Shown: in pieces, positions 1 through 6,916 of the stretch
How the letters are laid out: each line of letters begins with the position of its first letter
How positions within the stretch are numbered: the stretch's first letter is position 1
Assembly (NCBI GenBank): GCA_022428185.1
Contig: JAKMCZ010000206.1
Coordinates: 1-10,248, forward strand
Direction: 5' to 3'
Length of the DNA stretch: 10,248 nt
From: Alphaproteobacteria bacterium
GTDB lineage: Bacteria; Pseudomonadota; Alphaproteobacteria; RS24
Made by a program: the position numbers and the translations under genes
The notes under the pieces: generated by a model
Told to the model about the DNA's origin: nothing
Seen by the model: only the letters and a program-made list of their open reading frames with translations
Database searches by the model: none

Positions 1-1455
1 GCGCGGGCACTTAATGGCCGACAGATTATCTTTGCAAAAGGCAACCAGCTCAGCCTCCAATTCCGGTCCGGCATCAGACCATTCGGCAGGCTGAACCACG
101 GCTTTTACCTCTTCACCGAAATCTTCATTCGGCACGCCGATAACCGCTACATCGGCGACCCGTGGGTGGGTGATGAGCAGATTTTCGGTTTCTTGGGGAT
201 AAACATTAACCCCGCCCGTGATAATCATAAACGCCTTGCGGTCGGTCAGATAAAGGTAACCCTCTTCGTCAAGCCGACCGACATCACCCAATGTTGACCA
301 GTTTTTCTGGTTCGGGTGACGGCTTTCGGCGGTTTTCTTTTCGTCATTGTAATATTCAAATGTCGGCGAATCGACATCTGGCTGCTCAAAGAAAATCGTG
401 CCTGACTCGCCAACCGGCAATTCATTGCCTTCATCGTCACAAATATGCAGGACGCCGGTTAAAGCCGTCCCAACCGAACCTCTATGCGCCAGCCATTCTT
501 CTGAATTGAGTTGGGTGAATCCATTGCCTTCCGAACCGGCATAATATTCGTAAATTACCGGTCCCCACCATTCGATCATCTGTTCTTTAATCGGTATTGG
601 GCAGGGAGCGGCGGCATGAATAGCCGTTTGCATTGACGACAAATCATATTTGGTGCGTGCCTCTTCGGGCAGTTTCAACATGCGCACAAACATTGTCGGC
701 ACCCATTGGCTTTTGGTGCATTTGTGCTTTTCAATCAGCGCCAGAGCCTCTTCAGGGTCGAAATTTTCCATTACGACACACGTCGTGCCGACCGCTTGGG
801 CGGCCATGTTATAGCGCAAGGGTGCGGCGTGATAGAGCGGCGCGGGCGACAGATAAATCGATTTATCGTCAAAGCCGTAAAGCAGCGTTACCAAGCCCAA
901 AAGCGCGTCAGACTCTTCAATTTTATTGCCTGTCAGCGGACGACGAATACCTTTCGGGCGGCCGGTTGTGCCCGACGAATAAAGCATGTCCATGCCTTGC
1001 GTTTCATCAGCCACCGGCTCAGTCGGCATAGCGTCGCGTGACGCCAGATACTCGTCATAGCCATCAGCGGCATTGCCGACCATAAACATGCCTGCCATAT
1101 CGGGCAGTGCATCGACCAGCTTTTCGGCTTCGTCTTTCATATAGTCTGAGGTGAAGAGAATTTTTGCGCCGCAATCTTTAACGATATATTCGACTTCACC
1201 GGCGGTCAGACGCGAGGATACGGCGGTGAAATACAAACCGGCGCGCTGCGCAGCCCAACAAATTTCCAGAAAATGAACATTGTTTTCCATGAAAATGGCA
1301 ATGCCGTCGCCGACCTTAAGGCCGCGTGCGCGGGCTAATTGAGCGATTTGATTTGACCGGTCGTTTAACTGCTTAAAGGTGACCACTTCTTCAGACGCGG
1401 CCATAATATAAGCAGGGCGATCGGGTGTGTTTTGCGCGTGAATATATGGATGCAT
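1..1455 (-). CDS. Acyl-CoA synthetase, AMP-forming (partial, C-terminus cut)
   Basis: Activates a carboxylic acid to its acyl-CoA through an acyl-adenylate (ANL superfamily). The reading frame is open from an ATG at 1455 to the left edge, giving 485 residues that end in the C-terminal subdomain. The P-loop motif YSSGTTGRPKG is at residues 159-169, the A5-type motif YYAGSEG is near 304-310 with Glu309, the ribose-binding Asp is D391 in LGDVGRLDEEGY, and the hinge TDRK carries R406. The catalytic lysine expected near the C-terminus lies outside the window, so roughly 25-30 residues are probably missing. GGGAGAG lies five bases before the ATG and supports this start. It diverges from an enoyl-CoA hydratase at 1540, which suggests joint use in fatty or other acid catabolism. 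The substrate cannot be told from sequence; medium/long-chain FadD-like and aryl-CoA ligases share these motifs. The family call is secure. Confidence 0.95.
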   Translation of the reverse strand, partial: MHPYIHAQNTPDRPAYIMAASEEVVTFKQLNDRSNQIAQLARARGLKVGDGIAIFMENNVHFLEICWAAQRAGLYFTAVSSRLTAGEVEYIVKDCGAKILFTSDYMKDEAEKLVDALPDMAGMFMVGNAADGYDEYLASRDAMPTEPVADETQGMDMLYSSGTTGRPKGIRRPLTGNKIEESDALLGLVTLLYGFDDKSIYLSPAPLYHAAPLRYNMAAQAVGTTCVVMENFDPEEALALIEKHKCTKSQWVPTMFVRMLKLPEEARTKYDLSSMQTAIHAAAPCPIPIKEQMIEWWGPVIYEYYAGSEGNGFTQLNSEEWLAHRGSVGTALTGVLHICDDEGNELPVGESGTIFFEQPDVDSPTFEYYNDEKKTAESRHPNQKNWSTLGDVGRLDEEGYLYLTDRKAFMIITGGVNVYPQETENLLITHPRVADVAVIGVPNEDFGEEVKAVVQPAEWSDAGPELEAELVAFCKDNLSAIKCPR

Positions 1456-1486
1456 TACTCTCTCCCAAAATGTCCCATTGCCAAGA

Positions 1487-1514
1487 ACTATAGAGATATG
1501 AGAGGTTTCGGCAA
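1487..1514 (-). promoter_or_regulatory. Probable sigma-70 promoter of the acyl-CoA synthetase gene
   Basis: Read on the minus strand, TTGCCG (1514-1509) and TATAGT (1492-1487) are separated by 16 bases. They match the consensus hexamers at four and five of six positions. The expected start of transcription is near 1480, giving a leader of about 25 bases that contains the ribosome binding site. No comparably good plus-strand promoter for the hydratase was seen in this 84-bp gap. This is inference from sequence only. Confidence 0.45.
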
Positions 1515-1539
1515 GAGAGTGTGAAGGGGGAAAGACAAA

Positions 1540-2451
1540 ATGTCTGACTACGAACAAATTAAAACTGAGATTGATGAAAACGGCATCATGGTGCTGACCT
1601 TGTGCCGTCCCGAAGCGATGAATGCGTTTACCGGCCGCATGATGCACGAAATTGTCGATGCTTTTGACAAAGCCGATAATGATGATGCGGTGCGCGCTAT
1701 TGTTATGACCGGCGATGGCGAGCGTGCCTTTTGCGCCGGTGCCGACCTGTCGCAAGGCGATAAGACATTTGACTATGCTGAGCGCAGTGATGGCGGGAAA
1801 AAGTCGGAGGTCTTGTCTGAAAGCGGAGAGATAAACTGGTCGAGCGAAGATATTCGTGATGGCGGCGGTATGTTGACCTTGCGGATTTATGAAAGCATCA
1901 AACCGGTTATTGGCGCGATTAATGGCGCGGCGGTCGGCGTGGGCGTGACCATGCAATTGCCGATGGATGTGCGCATTGCCTCAGACAATGCCCGCTTCGG
2001 ATTTGTTTTTGCCCGTCGGGGTATTGTTCCTGAAGCGTGTTCTAGCTGGTTCCTGCCACGCATTGTCGGTATTTCACAAGCTCTGCAATGGTGCTATTCG
2101 GGCGAGGTTTTTGGTGCCGAGGAAGCGTTGCGTGGCGGTCTTGTTAGCGAAATCGTGCCGCAAGCCGATTTGCTGGCGCGCGCTAAAGAAGTTGCCTTGC
2201 AAATGACCAAGATGAGTTCGCCCGTATCGGTCGCGATGACACGGCAAATGTTGTGGCGCATGCTGGGTGCCGATCACCCGATGGAAGCGCATAAAGTGGA
2301 CAGTAAAGCGATTTTTGGCCGTGGCCGACAATCCGATGCCAAAGAGGGTGTGGTTTCGTTTCTTGAAAAGCGCGACCCTGATTTTGCCGATAAACCAAGC
2401 AGTGATATGCCCGAATTCTATCCGTGGTGGGACGAGCGCAAATTTTCGTGA
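1540..2451 (+). CDS. Enoyl-CoA hydratase/isomerase (crotonase superfamily)
   Basis: A 303-residue crotonase-fold protein, somewhat longer than the usual 260 because of an insert around residues 72-110. The oxyanion-hole segments are CAGADL (65-70) and NGAAVGVG (128-135). In an ungapped alignment of residues 153-188 with rat mitochondrial enoyl-CoA hydratase, the two catalytic glutamates (E144, E164) fall on F157 and Q183. Instead E165 sits in PEACSS, which resembles the PEGCSS of human ECI2, a delta3,delta2-enoyl-CoA isomerase. The chemistry may therefore be isomerisation, or hydration by one glutamate, rather than classical hydration. The C-terminus is rich in Pro and Trp (PEFYPWW). AAGGGGG lies nine bases before the ATG. 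The gene is divergent from the acyl-CoA synthetase and probably acts downstream of it. The family is certain; the exact reaction is not. Confidence 0.93.
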   Translation: MSDYEQIKTEIDENGIMVLTLCRPEAMNAFTGRMMHEIVDAFDKADNDDAVRAIVMTGDGERAFCAGADLSQGDKTFDYAERSDGGKKSEVLSESGEINWSSEDIRDGGGMLTLRIYESIKPVIGAINGAAVGVGVTMQLPMDVRIASDNARFGFVFARRGIVPEACSSWFLPRIVGISQALQWCYSGEVFGAEEALRGGLVSEIVPQADLLARAKEVALQMTKMSSPVSVAMTRQMLWRMLGADHPMEAHKVDSKAIFGRGRQSDAKEGVVSFLEKRDPDFADKPSSDMPEFYPWWDERKFS

Positions 2452-2453
2452 GG

Positions 2454-3698
2454 CTATAGAGGCTCGTCTTCTTTGCGCATAATGCCCCATACCGGGGTAA
2501 CGGCAATCAGTGTTGTCACCAATATCAGCATGCTGACGGCGCATAGAAAAGTGGTCGCCAGCGGGCCGATAAACTCGGTTACGATGCCGCTCAAGGTCGC
2601 GCCGACGGGTGCTGAACCCATAAAGCCGAGGCTGTAAAAAGCCAGCACGCGTCCGCGCGCATCGGGTGGCGCTTCGACTTGAACGATGGTGCGCGCCATT
2701 GTCATATTCACTCCGGCGGCAAGACCCCAAGCACCGGCAATCGCGCAAACTGCGCCGAAGGTCGGGGCAATCGGCACCAGCATGAGGGCGAAGCAGCCGA
2801 CAATTAGCGCGCCAACCATAGCGCGGCCGCGTCGTTCGACCGGACGGCGGGTCATCATAATGACGGTTGAAACAATCGTTCCGCCCCAAAAGGTGAAATT
2901 CAAAATCGAAATTTCCAATTGCCCACCGCCGAAAATATCAGTGACGATGAGCGGCAGCGTGACCATAAAAATACCGATGAAAAATATACCGGTGCCGACA
3001 GAGGATAAGATTACCGGACGCATGACCGATGATTTCCAAACAATAGAAAACCCGGCTTTCCAGCCGCTGCGTTCATCATCTTGGCTCGGCACAGGCGGAA
3101 AATCGGGGAGCGCAAGGGTGACTAAAAACCCGATGACCAGCGCAATGGTCTGCATGGCTAATATCGCCCAGGGGCCAGCGATATGGTCTGCGGCTCCGTC
3201 CAAAATATAGCCGAGCAATTGCGCGGCAAATTGGGCAATCAGTGCCATCATCACTGAATTTTGAATATTGCCGGTCGCAACGCGCGATAAAAGTGCATCA
3301 CGGGTCGGCACCATAAAAGCAAAACTGGCGCTCATCAGCAGGCCGAAAACAATAATATGCCAATATTCGAGCGCACCCGAATAGGTCAGCCAGCCCAGCA
3401 CAATCGGCGGAATGGCGGCCAGTAAATTGACCCAAAGTAAAATCACTCGACTGTCGCTCTTATCGGCCAGCGAACCGGCAAACATCATAAGAAACACTTG
3501 CGGCACGGCCAGTGCCACTTGCGCGGCGGCCAAATCTCCGGCTGTGCCACCCAGCGTGATGATGACCAAAGTCGGCACCATGACGAATTGCAGCCCATTA
3601 GCGGCAAACCATGTGGCGATACCCCCTAGATAGGGTATCATCGGGTTAATGCCCCAGCGCGCACTGACCGCTTGGCTGTTATTTTCTTGAGCCGACAT
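2454..3698 (-). CDS. MFS transporter, MFS_3 (EntS-like) family exporter
   Basis: A 414-residue polytopic inner-membrane protein with about twelve hydrophobic segments, normal length for the major facilitator superfamily. A motif A-like loop GSLADKSDSR is at residues 75-84, and the PTRDALLSR segment near 131-139 resembles the corresponding loop of MFS_3/EntS-type exporters. The N-terminal 20 residues are polar and probably cytoplasmic. The ATG at 3698 is preferred over an in-frame TTG at 3701, because GGGAG at 3708-3704 is five bases from the ATG and only two from the TTG. Its stop lies two bases from the stop of the convergent hydratase. A 7-bp-armed palindrome overlaps the upstream region, so a repressor responding to the exported compound is plausible. 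The substrate is unknown; efflux of a small molecule is the family expectation. Confidence 0.88.
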   Translation of the reverse strand: MSAQENNSQAVSARWGINPMIPYLGGIATWFAANGLQFVMVPTLVIITLGGTAGDLAAAQVALAVPQVFLMMFAGSLADKSDSRVILLWVNLLAAIPPIVLGWLTYSGALEYWHIIVFGLLMSASFAFMVPTRDALLSRVATGNIQNSVMMALIAQFAAQLLGYILDGAADHIAGPWAILAMQTIALVIGFLVTLALPDFPPVPSQDDERSGWKAGFSIVWKSSVMRPVILSSVGTGIFFIGIFMVTLPLIVTDIFGGGQLEISILNFTFWGGTIVSTVIMMTRRPVERRGRAMVGALIVGCFALMLVPIAPTFGAVCAIAGAWGLAAGVNMTMARTIVQVEAPPDARGRVLAFYSLGFMGSAPVGATLSGIVTEFIGPLATTFLCAVSMLILVTTLIAVTPVWGIMRKEDEPL

Positions 3699-3703
3699 CA
3701 ATA

Positions 3704-3708
3704 CTCCC
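3704..3708 (-). promoter_or_regulatory. Ribosome binding site deciding the MFS start
   Basis: Minus-strand GGGAG is five bases from ATG 3698 and only two from the alternative TTG at 3701. This makes the ATG the likely initiator. Confidence 0.6.
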
Positions 3709-3711
3709 GCG

Positions 3712-3731
3712 TTAACATTATCGGATGTTAA
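3712..3731. promoter_or_regulatory. Perfect palindrome, probable operator over the MFS promoter
   Basis: TTAACATTATCGGATGTTAA has perfect 7-bp arms around a 6-base centre. On the minus strand the hexamer GATAAT (3722-3717) falls inside it and matches the -10 consensus at five of six positions. It is placed so that transcription would start near 3710, giving a very short leader that still holds the ribosome binding site. No good -35 element is found 16-18 bases upstream, so the promoter part is weaker than the palindrome itself. The size and symmetry fit a dimeric helix-turn-helix repressor of MarR, TetR or ArsR type. No regulator gene is adjacent in the window. Confidence 0.5.
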
Positions 3732-3866
3732 TTAAGCCGTTTTCGTCCAATAACCAAAATAAATTAAATCGGCCTAAGCTGGGTTTTTGGCGCGGCTGCG
3801 GGCGCGCCGCTCAGCAAAGATTATGCTGAAACTGGCTTTAATGCGTTTATCGGTGCATTACGGCTA

Positions 3867-4274
3867 TCAATCGGCCAGCGCGGCGGCGGCGTCATTCCGA
3901 ATTCGTTGAACCATAGCGTAAAAACCGTTGGAGCGTTGCGGCGTTAAATGCTCACCGAGGCCGAGTTTCTGAAATGCGCCTTCGGCATCATACTCAACAA
4001 TTTCGCTAACCGATTTGTCTTTATAGAGATCGAGCAATATGGCGACCAAGCCGCGCACAATATGAGCGTCGCTATCGCCGCGAAAAGAAAGCTTATCCTC
4101 ATCACGTTCATTAACTAGCCACACTTGGCTGACGCAGCCCGGCACTTTATTGGCGTCGCTATGCTCGGCATCGCTGAGTGGCGCGAGGCCATTGCCTAGC
4201 TCAATAATATAGCGATAGCGCTCTTCCCAATCGTCAAACAGGGCGAAATCGTCCATCAGGGTTTCAAGCGACAT
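3867..4274 (-). CDS. sufE: SufE family sulfur-acceptor protein
   Basis: A 135-residue cytoplasmic protein of normal SufE length. SufE takes persulfide sulfur from the cysteine desulfurase SufS and hands it to the Suf scaffold for Fe-S cluster assembly. The acceptor cysteine is C47 in NKVPGCVSQVWL. The segment SFRGDSDAHIVRGLVAILL (about 63-81) and the C-terminal LTPQRSNGFYAMVQRIR are also typical of the family. AGGAG with about seven bases to the ATG supports the start. It stands alone here, divergent from the DUF1491 gene, as is common in alphaproteobacteria where sufE can lie apart from sufBCDS. A minus-strand promoter is visible upstream. The paralogue CsdE shares the fold and cannot be wholly excluded. 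Confidence 0.9.
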   Translation of the reverse strand: MSLETLMDDFALFDDWEERYRYIIELGNGLAPLSDAEHSDANKVPGCVSQVWLVNERDEDKLSFRGDSDAHIVRGLVAILLDLYKDKSVSEIVEYDAEGAFQKLGLGEHLTPQRSNGFYAMVQRIRNDAAAALAD

Positions 4275-4297
4275 AGGCGGCTCCTTTACTGAAGCGG

Positions 4298-4326
4298 AAA
4301 ATAGGCGCGATTGCCGCTCAAGGCAA
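4298..4326 (-). promoter_or_regulatory. Probable sigma-70 promoter of sufE
   Basis: On the minus strand TTGCCT (4326-4321) and TATTTT (4303-4298) are separated by 17 bases. Each matches the consensus at four of six positions. Transcription would start near 4291, about 17 bases before the sufE ATG, leaving room for the AGGAG. The -35 hexamer is one arm of the inverted repeat at 4309-4328. Confidence 0.4.
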
Positions 4327-4328
4327 TC
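4309..4328. repeat. Inverted repeat in the sufE/DUF1491 divergent region
   Basis: GATTGCC and GGCAATC are perfect 7-bp arms around the 6-base loop GCTCAA. Each arm contains a TTGCC that can act as the -35 element of one of the two divergent genes. It may be an operator, or simply the result of two mirrored promoters. Confidence 0.5.
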
Positions 4329-4345
4329 ATGATAGGCTGGTTTTC

Positions 4346-4702
4346 ATGAATTTGCGTTTGAAATCTGAACTATATGTGCAGGCATTGGTGCGTCGCGCGC
4401 AAGGCGCGATGGCTGCGGCATATGTGCTGGCGCGCGGTGATAAAGATGCGGGCGGCATTTATGTGCGGGTCAATCGGCTTGACGGCACTGTCGGGGTGCT
4501 GAATATGTTTACCGATATGGATGGTGCGCAAAGCTTTCGCGTGGTCTTGCCGCCGGGCAGTGCCGAAGCGGAAAGCGATACGTTGATTGAACGCGATAGG
4601 CAACGCGACCCTGATTTATGGGTGGTGGATATTGAAGACGCTAAAGGGCGCCATTTTCTGGACGGGCGCATTGACGGCAAGTGGGAAGGTGAGTGGGATT
4701 GA
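4346..4702 (+). CDS. DUF1491 family protein
   Basis: A 118-residue soluble protein with no membrane segment. I recognise the DUF1491 pattern: an opening LRLKSELYVQALVRRAQ, a central GDKDAGGIYVRVNRLDG and the conserved DRQRDPDLWVVDIED (about residues 83-97), followed by GRHFL. This family is small, almost confined to alphaproteobacteria, and has no established function that I know of. No Shine-Dalgarno sequence is evident before the ATG at 4346. If the TAGGCT at 4333-4338 is a -10 element, the transcript would begin almost at the start codon and be leaderless. Its TGA overlaps the ATG of the mechanosensitive channel gene by one base, so the two are probably co-translated. Family call firm, function unknown. 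Confidence 0.85.
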   Translation: MNLRLKSELYVQALVRRAQGAMAAAYVLARGDKDAGGIYVRVNRLDGTVGVLNMFTDMDGAQSFRVVLPPGSAEAESDTLIERDRQRDPDLWVVDIEDAKGRHFLDGRIDGKWEGEWD

Positions 4703-5796
4703 TGGAAGCGTTTTGGTCATTGGTTGAAGAGGTTTGGTCTGAAAGCAGTTTCGGTGTCAGTCCGGCTGAGTTACTTACAGCGCTGGCGGTCTTTTTGGTC
4801 TTCGCCGTGTTGCGTGGCCTGTTTACGCGCTTTGTGTTGGGTGGGCTGGAACGGCTGACCAAGCGCACTGAAACCGAGATTGACGATTTGCTGCGCGAAG
4901 CGTTGGAACGACCAATAAAGTTTTTCTTCCTGATTTTGGGCGTGTTCTTTGCGCTGGAAGTGCTGCCGCTGGACGGGCTGGCAGCGGAATTGGCCGATAA
5001 GATTATGCGTTCGCTGATTGCGGTCGGCATTTTTTGGAGTTTTTATGCGGCCAGCACACCGGCCAGTATGGCGCTGAAAAGGATTGAAGATGTTTTATCG
5101 CCGGAAATTGTCGGCTGGCTGCTGACCCTGCTGCGTTGGGGCATTGTGCTGACCGGCCTGGCGACGATTTTACAAATTTGGGGAATTCAAATCGCGCCGA
5201 TTATTGCCGGTTTCGGCTTGTTCGGCGTGGCGGTGGCGTTGGGTGCGCAAGACCTTTTCAAAAATCTGCTGGGCGGCGTGTCTATTTTAATCGAGCGGCG
5301 TTTTAAGCTGGGCGACTGGATTGAGGTTGAGAGCGTTGTCGAAGGCAATATTGAGCAAATCGGTTTTCGCTCGACGCGTGTTCGTCGTTTCGACCAAGTG
5401 CCGGTTGTTGTGCCAAATAATATGTTTTCCGACCATGCGCTGGTCAATTATTCCAATATGACGCGGCGGCGTATCAAATGGACAATCGGACTCGAATATC
5501 GCACGACGGCGGCGCAGCTAAAACAAGTGCGCGAAGGCATTTTGGCGTGGCTCGACAGCGACCCGCGCTTCGTTACCGAAATTCATGAAGTGCCCAATAT
5601 CGTGCATATTGACGGCTTTAATGATAGCTCGATTGACATGCTGGTTTACTGCTTCACCGAAACCACCAAATGGTATGACTGGCTGTCGGCTAAAGAAGAT
5701 TTGGCGCTGGCGATTAAAACCGTGGTCGAGGATGCGGGCACCGGCTTCGCTTTCCCCAGCCGCTCGATTTATATGGAGAATGACGGGGTTGATTGA
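4702..5796 (+). CDS. Small-conductance mechanosensitive channel (MscS family)
   Basis: A 364-residue inner-membrane channel that opens under membrane tension to release solutes on osmotic down-shock. Hydrophobic segments lie near residues 22-45, 72-90, 104-118, 136-160 and 163-182. The last continues into the pore helix and its conserved continuation GVAVALGAQDLFKNLLGG (175-192). Next come ILIERRFKLGDWIEVE (195-210), VEGNIEQIGFRSTRVR (213-228) and the beta-domain signature VVVPNN (235-240), then the C-terminal alpha/beta domain. The ATG at 4702 overlaps the upstream stop (TGATG). An in-frame GTG at 4693 is possible, but AAGGTGAG at 4686-4692 overlaps it and suits the ATG. It has extra N-terminal helices relative to E. 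coli MscS, a common variation. Confident family assignment. Confidence 0.93.
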   Translation: MEAFWSLVEEVWSESSFGVSPAELLTALAVFLVFAVLRGLFTRFVLGGLERLTKRTETEIDDLLREALERPIKFFFLILGVFFALEVLPLDGLAAELADKIMRSLIAVGIFWSFYAASTPASMALKRIEDVLSPEIVGWLLTLLRWGIVLTGLATILQIWGIQIAPIIAGFGLFGVAVALGAQDLFKNLLGGVSILIERRFKLGDWIEVESVVEGNIEQIGFRSTRVRRFDQVPVVVPNNMFSDHALVNYSNMTRRRIKWTIGLEYRTTAAQLKQVREGILAWLDSDPRFVTEIHEVPNIVHIDGFNDSSIDMLVYCFTETTKWYDWLSAKEDLALAIKTVVEDAGTGFAFPSRSIYMENDGVD

Positions 5797-5840
5797 CCTC
5801 AACCAAACGCCTTGTTAGCTTTCCCTCAATAAGAAAAAAA

Positions 5841-5847
5841 GAGGAGG
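5841..5847 (+). promoter_or_regulatory. Strong ribosome binding site of the 5853 gene
   Basis: GAGGAGG lies five bases before the ATG at 5853. It fixes that start against in-frame upstream codons reaching back to a TTG at 5793, which has no such site and overlaps the end of the channel gene. Confidence 0.7.
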
Positions 5848-5852
5848 CTGTT

Positions 5853-6326
5853 ATGCCCAAAACTAAAAACAAGTTCGTGTGGTATTATTTCGGCACTTTG
5901 GAAAAACCTGAAAGCAGTGGCGGTTTTGTTTTTGCCAAAAGTAAGGCAAATGGCCAAAGCAAGATGAGTATAGAAAAATATAAGAGCAGTGCGAATGAGG
6001 TGTTGGAGAAGCTAGAACTTTTTTATGAAAGCGGAATTGAAGTGGATTTGTGTGTCAGTCAAAACACCTCAGATTGGTCTCAGTCGGAATGGTTTAGTGG
6101 CGTTCGGGAGAGTAAAGGAGAATCGGAATGGTTTACTGACGTTCGGGCGCAGAAAAGCGAAAGTGACAATGTCGCACCAGAGGCGCAAGCAGCAACGCAA
6201 TATATTTCAAGACCAGCAGGTCGGTGCTCAGTTTGCGGAAATTCGGGGTATGTTTCGAATGATTGGGATGGACCTTGTTTCGAATGCGGCAGGTCTTCAG
6301 GTGAAGACTATTATCCTTTCGAATAA
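5853..6326 (+). CDS. Uncharacterised protein, tandem repeat and zinc-ribbon-like C-terminus
   Basis: I do not recognise this 157-residue protein. The N-terminal half (1-70) is basic and aromatic (KFVWYYFGTLEKP) with a likely helix at 40-60. Residues 78-90 and 91-103 are a 13-residue tandem duplication beginning SEWF in each copy, followed by an acidic, polar linker. The C-terminus has C125-x2-C128 and C142-x2-C145, a spacing that would suit one zinc ion in a ribbon fold; it ends EDYYPFE. Codon use is unlike the neighbours, with many AAA, ATA, AGT and AGA codons and lower GC, which suggests recent acquisition or an orphan gene. It follows the mechanosensitive channel by 56 bases on the same strand and might be read through from it. 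There is no signal peptide or membrane segment. A metal-binding structural role is inference only. Confidence 0.75.
   Translation: MPKTKNKFVWYYFGTLEKPESSGGFVFAKSKANGQSKMSIEKYKSSANEVLEKLELFYESGIEVDLCVSQNTSDWSQSEWFSGVRESKGESEWFTDVRAQKSESDNVAPEAQAATQYISRPAGRCSVCGNSGYVSNDWDGPCFECGRSSGEDYYPFE
6084..6161 (+). repeat. In-frame 39-bp tandem duplication
   Basis: Two 39-base units (6084-6122 and 6123-6161) match at 31 of 39 positions, with identical runs TCGGAATGGTTTA and CGTTCGGG. The unit is 13 codons, so the frame is kept and the protein gains a second SEWF-x2-VR-x5 block. The eight differences show that the duplication is not brand new. Confidence 0.85.
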
Positions 6327-6385
6327 TTGAGATAAGCCACAACTGCTATTTGATAGCTAAAGGTAGATTAATTGGCGGCGTTAGC

Positions 6386-6916
6386 CTATTTCCCCCGCGC
6401 CCAAAGTGCACCTTTGGTCGCGTCGGCCGCCGGTTGATACGCGCCCGATAATTCGCCCAAAGCGGTCTGGAACGTTTCCAGCGTGATGTCGCCAGCCAAT
6501 TCAAACGCATTGATGCCGCAGCGGTTCATCATCGCCCATTGGTCGTAAAGCACATCGCCCGTGGCGCGTAATTCACCTGAGAAATTGAACTCTTCGCGCA
6601 GCACGCGGGCGGCGGAATAGCCGCGCCCGTTGCGATAGGCTGGGAAGTGAATGGCGATGAGAGCCAGACTGTCGATAAACGGGGCCAGCTCGCGCACATC
6701 TTCACCGAGGTCGGTTTTACCGCGCGCTTTGTCAGGGTCATCGGCCCGCAAAACAACGCCGAGCGGGGCGGTGCGTTGGGCCAGAGCCTCGGCATCGGCT
6801 TTTAAGCGGTCGAGCGAAATAATCGCCGGTGCGTTGCCCAGAGGCGCGTCATCGTCTAAATATGTCCAGCTTTCCTGCGTCGACGCCCCGTCAATGACCA
6901 GATGATAATCAGTCAT
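6386..6916 (-). CDS. DUF934 family protein of the sulfite reduction operon
   Basis: A 176-residue soluble protein. It has the DUF934 core FPAYRNGRGYSAARVLREEF (91-110), then GELRATGDVLYDQWAMMNRCGINAFEL (114-140). The family is found next to cysI/cysH in proteobacterial sulfate assimilation and is often annotated as an oxidoreductase, but no reaction is established to my knowledge. The ATG at 6916 is chosen because AAGGAG lies seven bases before it and the family begins here; the frame stays open upstream to 7030 inside cysI. The gene overlaps the end of cysI by eight bases, so translation is probably coupled. It is the last gene of the operon: beyond its stop comes a convergent, unrelated gene rather than cysH. 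The role as a CysI accessory is inferred from context. Confidence 0.88.
   Translation of the reverse strand: MTDYHLVIDGASTQESWTYLDDDAPLGNAPAIISLDRLKADAEALAQRTAPLGVVLRADDPDKARGKTDLGEDVRELAPFIDSLALIAIHFPAYRNGRGYSAARVLREEFNFSGELRATGDVLYDQWAMMNRCGINAFELAGDITLETFQTALGELSGAYQPAADATKGALWARGK

Noticed and set aside
2436..2478. GCGCAAA...TTTGCGC inverted repeat spanning the convergent stop codons
   Set aside because: Arms of 7 bp around a 29-base loop inside coding sequence, with no T-tract. Chance is a sufficient explanation.
3789..3808. GC-rich hairpin GGCGCG...CGCGCC as a terminator for sufE
   Set aside because: It is not followed by a T-run on either strand, and it lies about 60 bases beyond the gene. 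The nearby TCAGCA/TGCTGA and TAATGC/GCATTA stems (3811-3829, 3839-3860) are equally unconvincing.
5793..5852. Longer start (TTG at 5793) for the orphan gene
   Set aside because: No ribosome binding site and overlap with the channel gene, whereas the ATG at 5853 has GAGGAGG at ideal distance.
6345..6357. GCTAT-TTG-ATAGC hairpin between the orphan gene and DUF934
   Set aside because: Only five weak base pairs and no T-run, so it is not a credible terminator.
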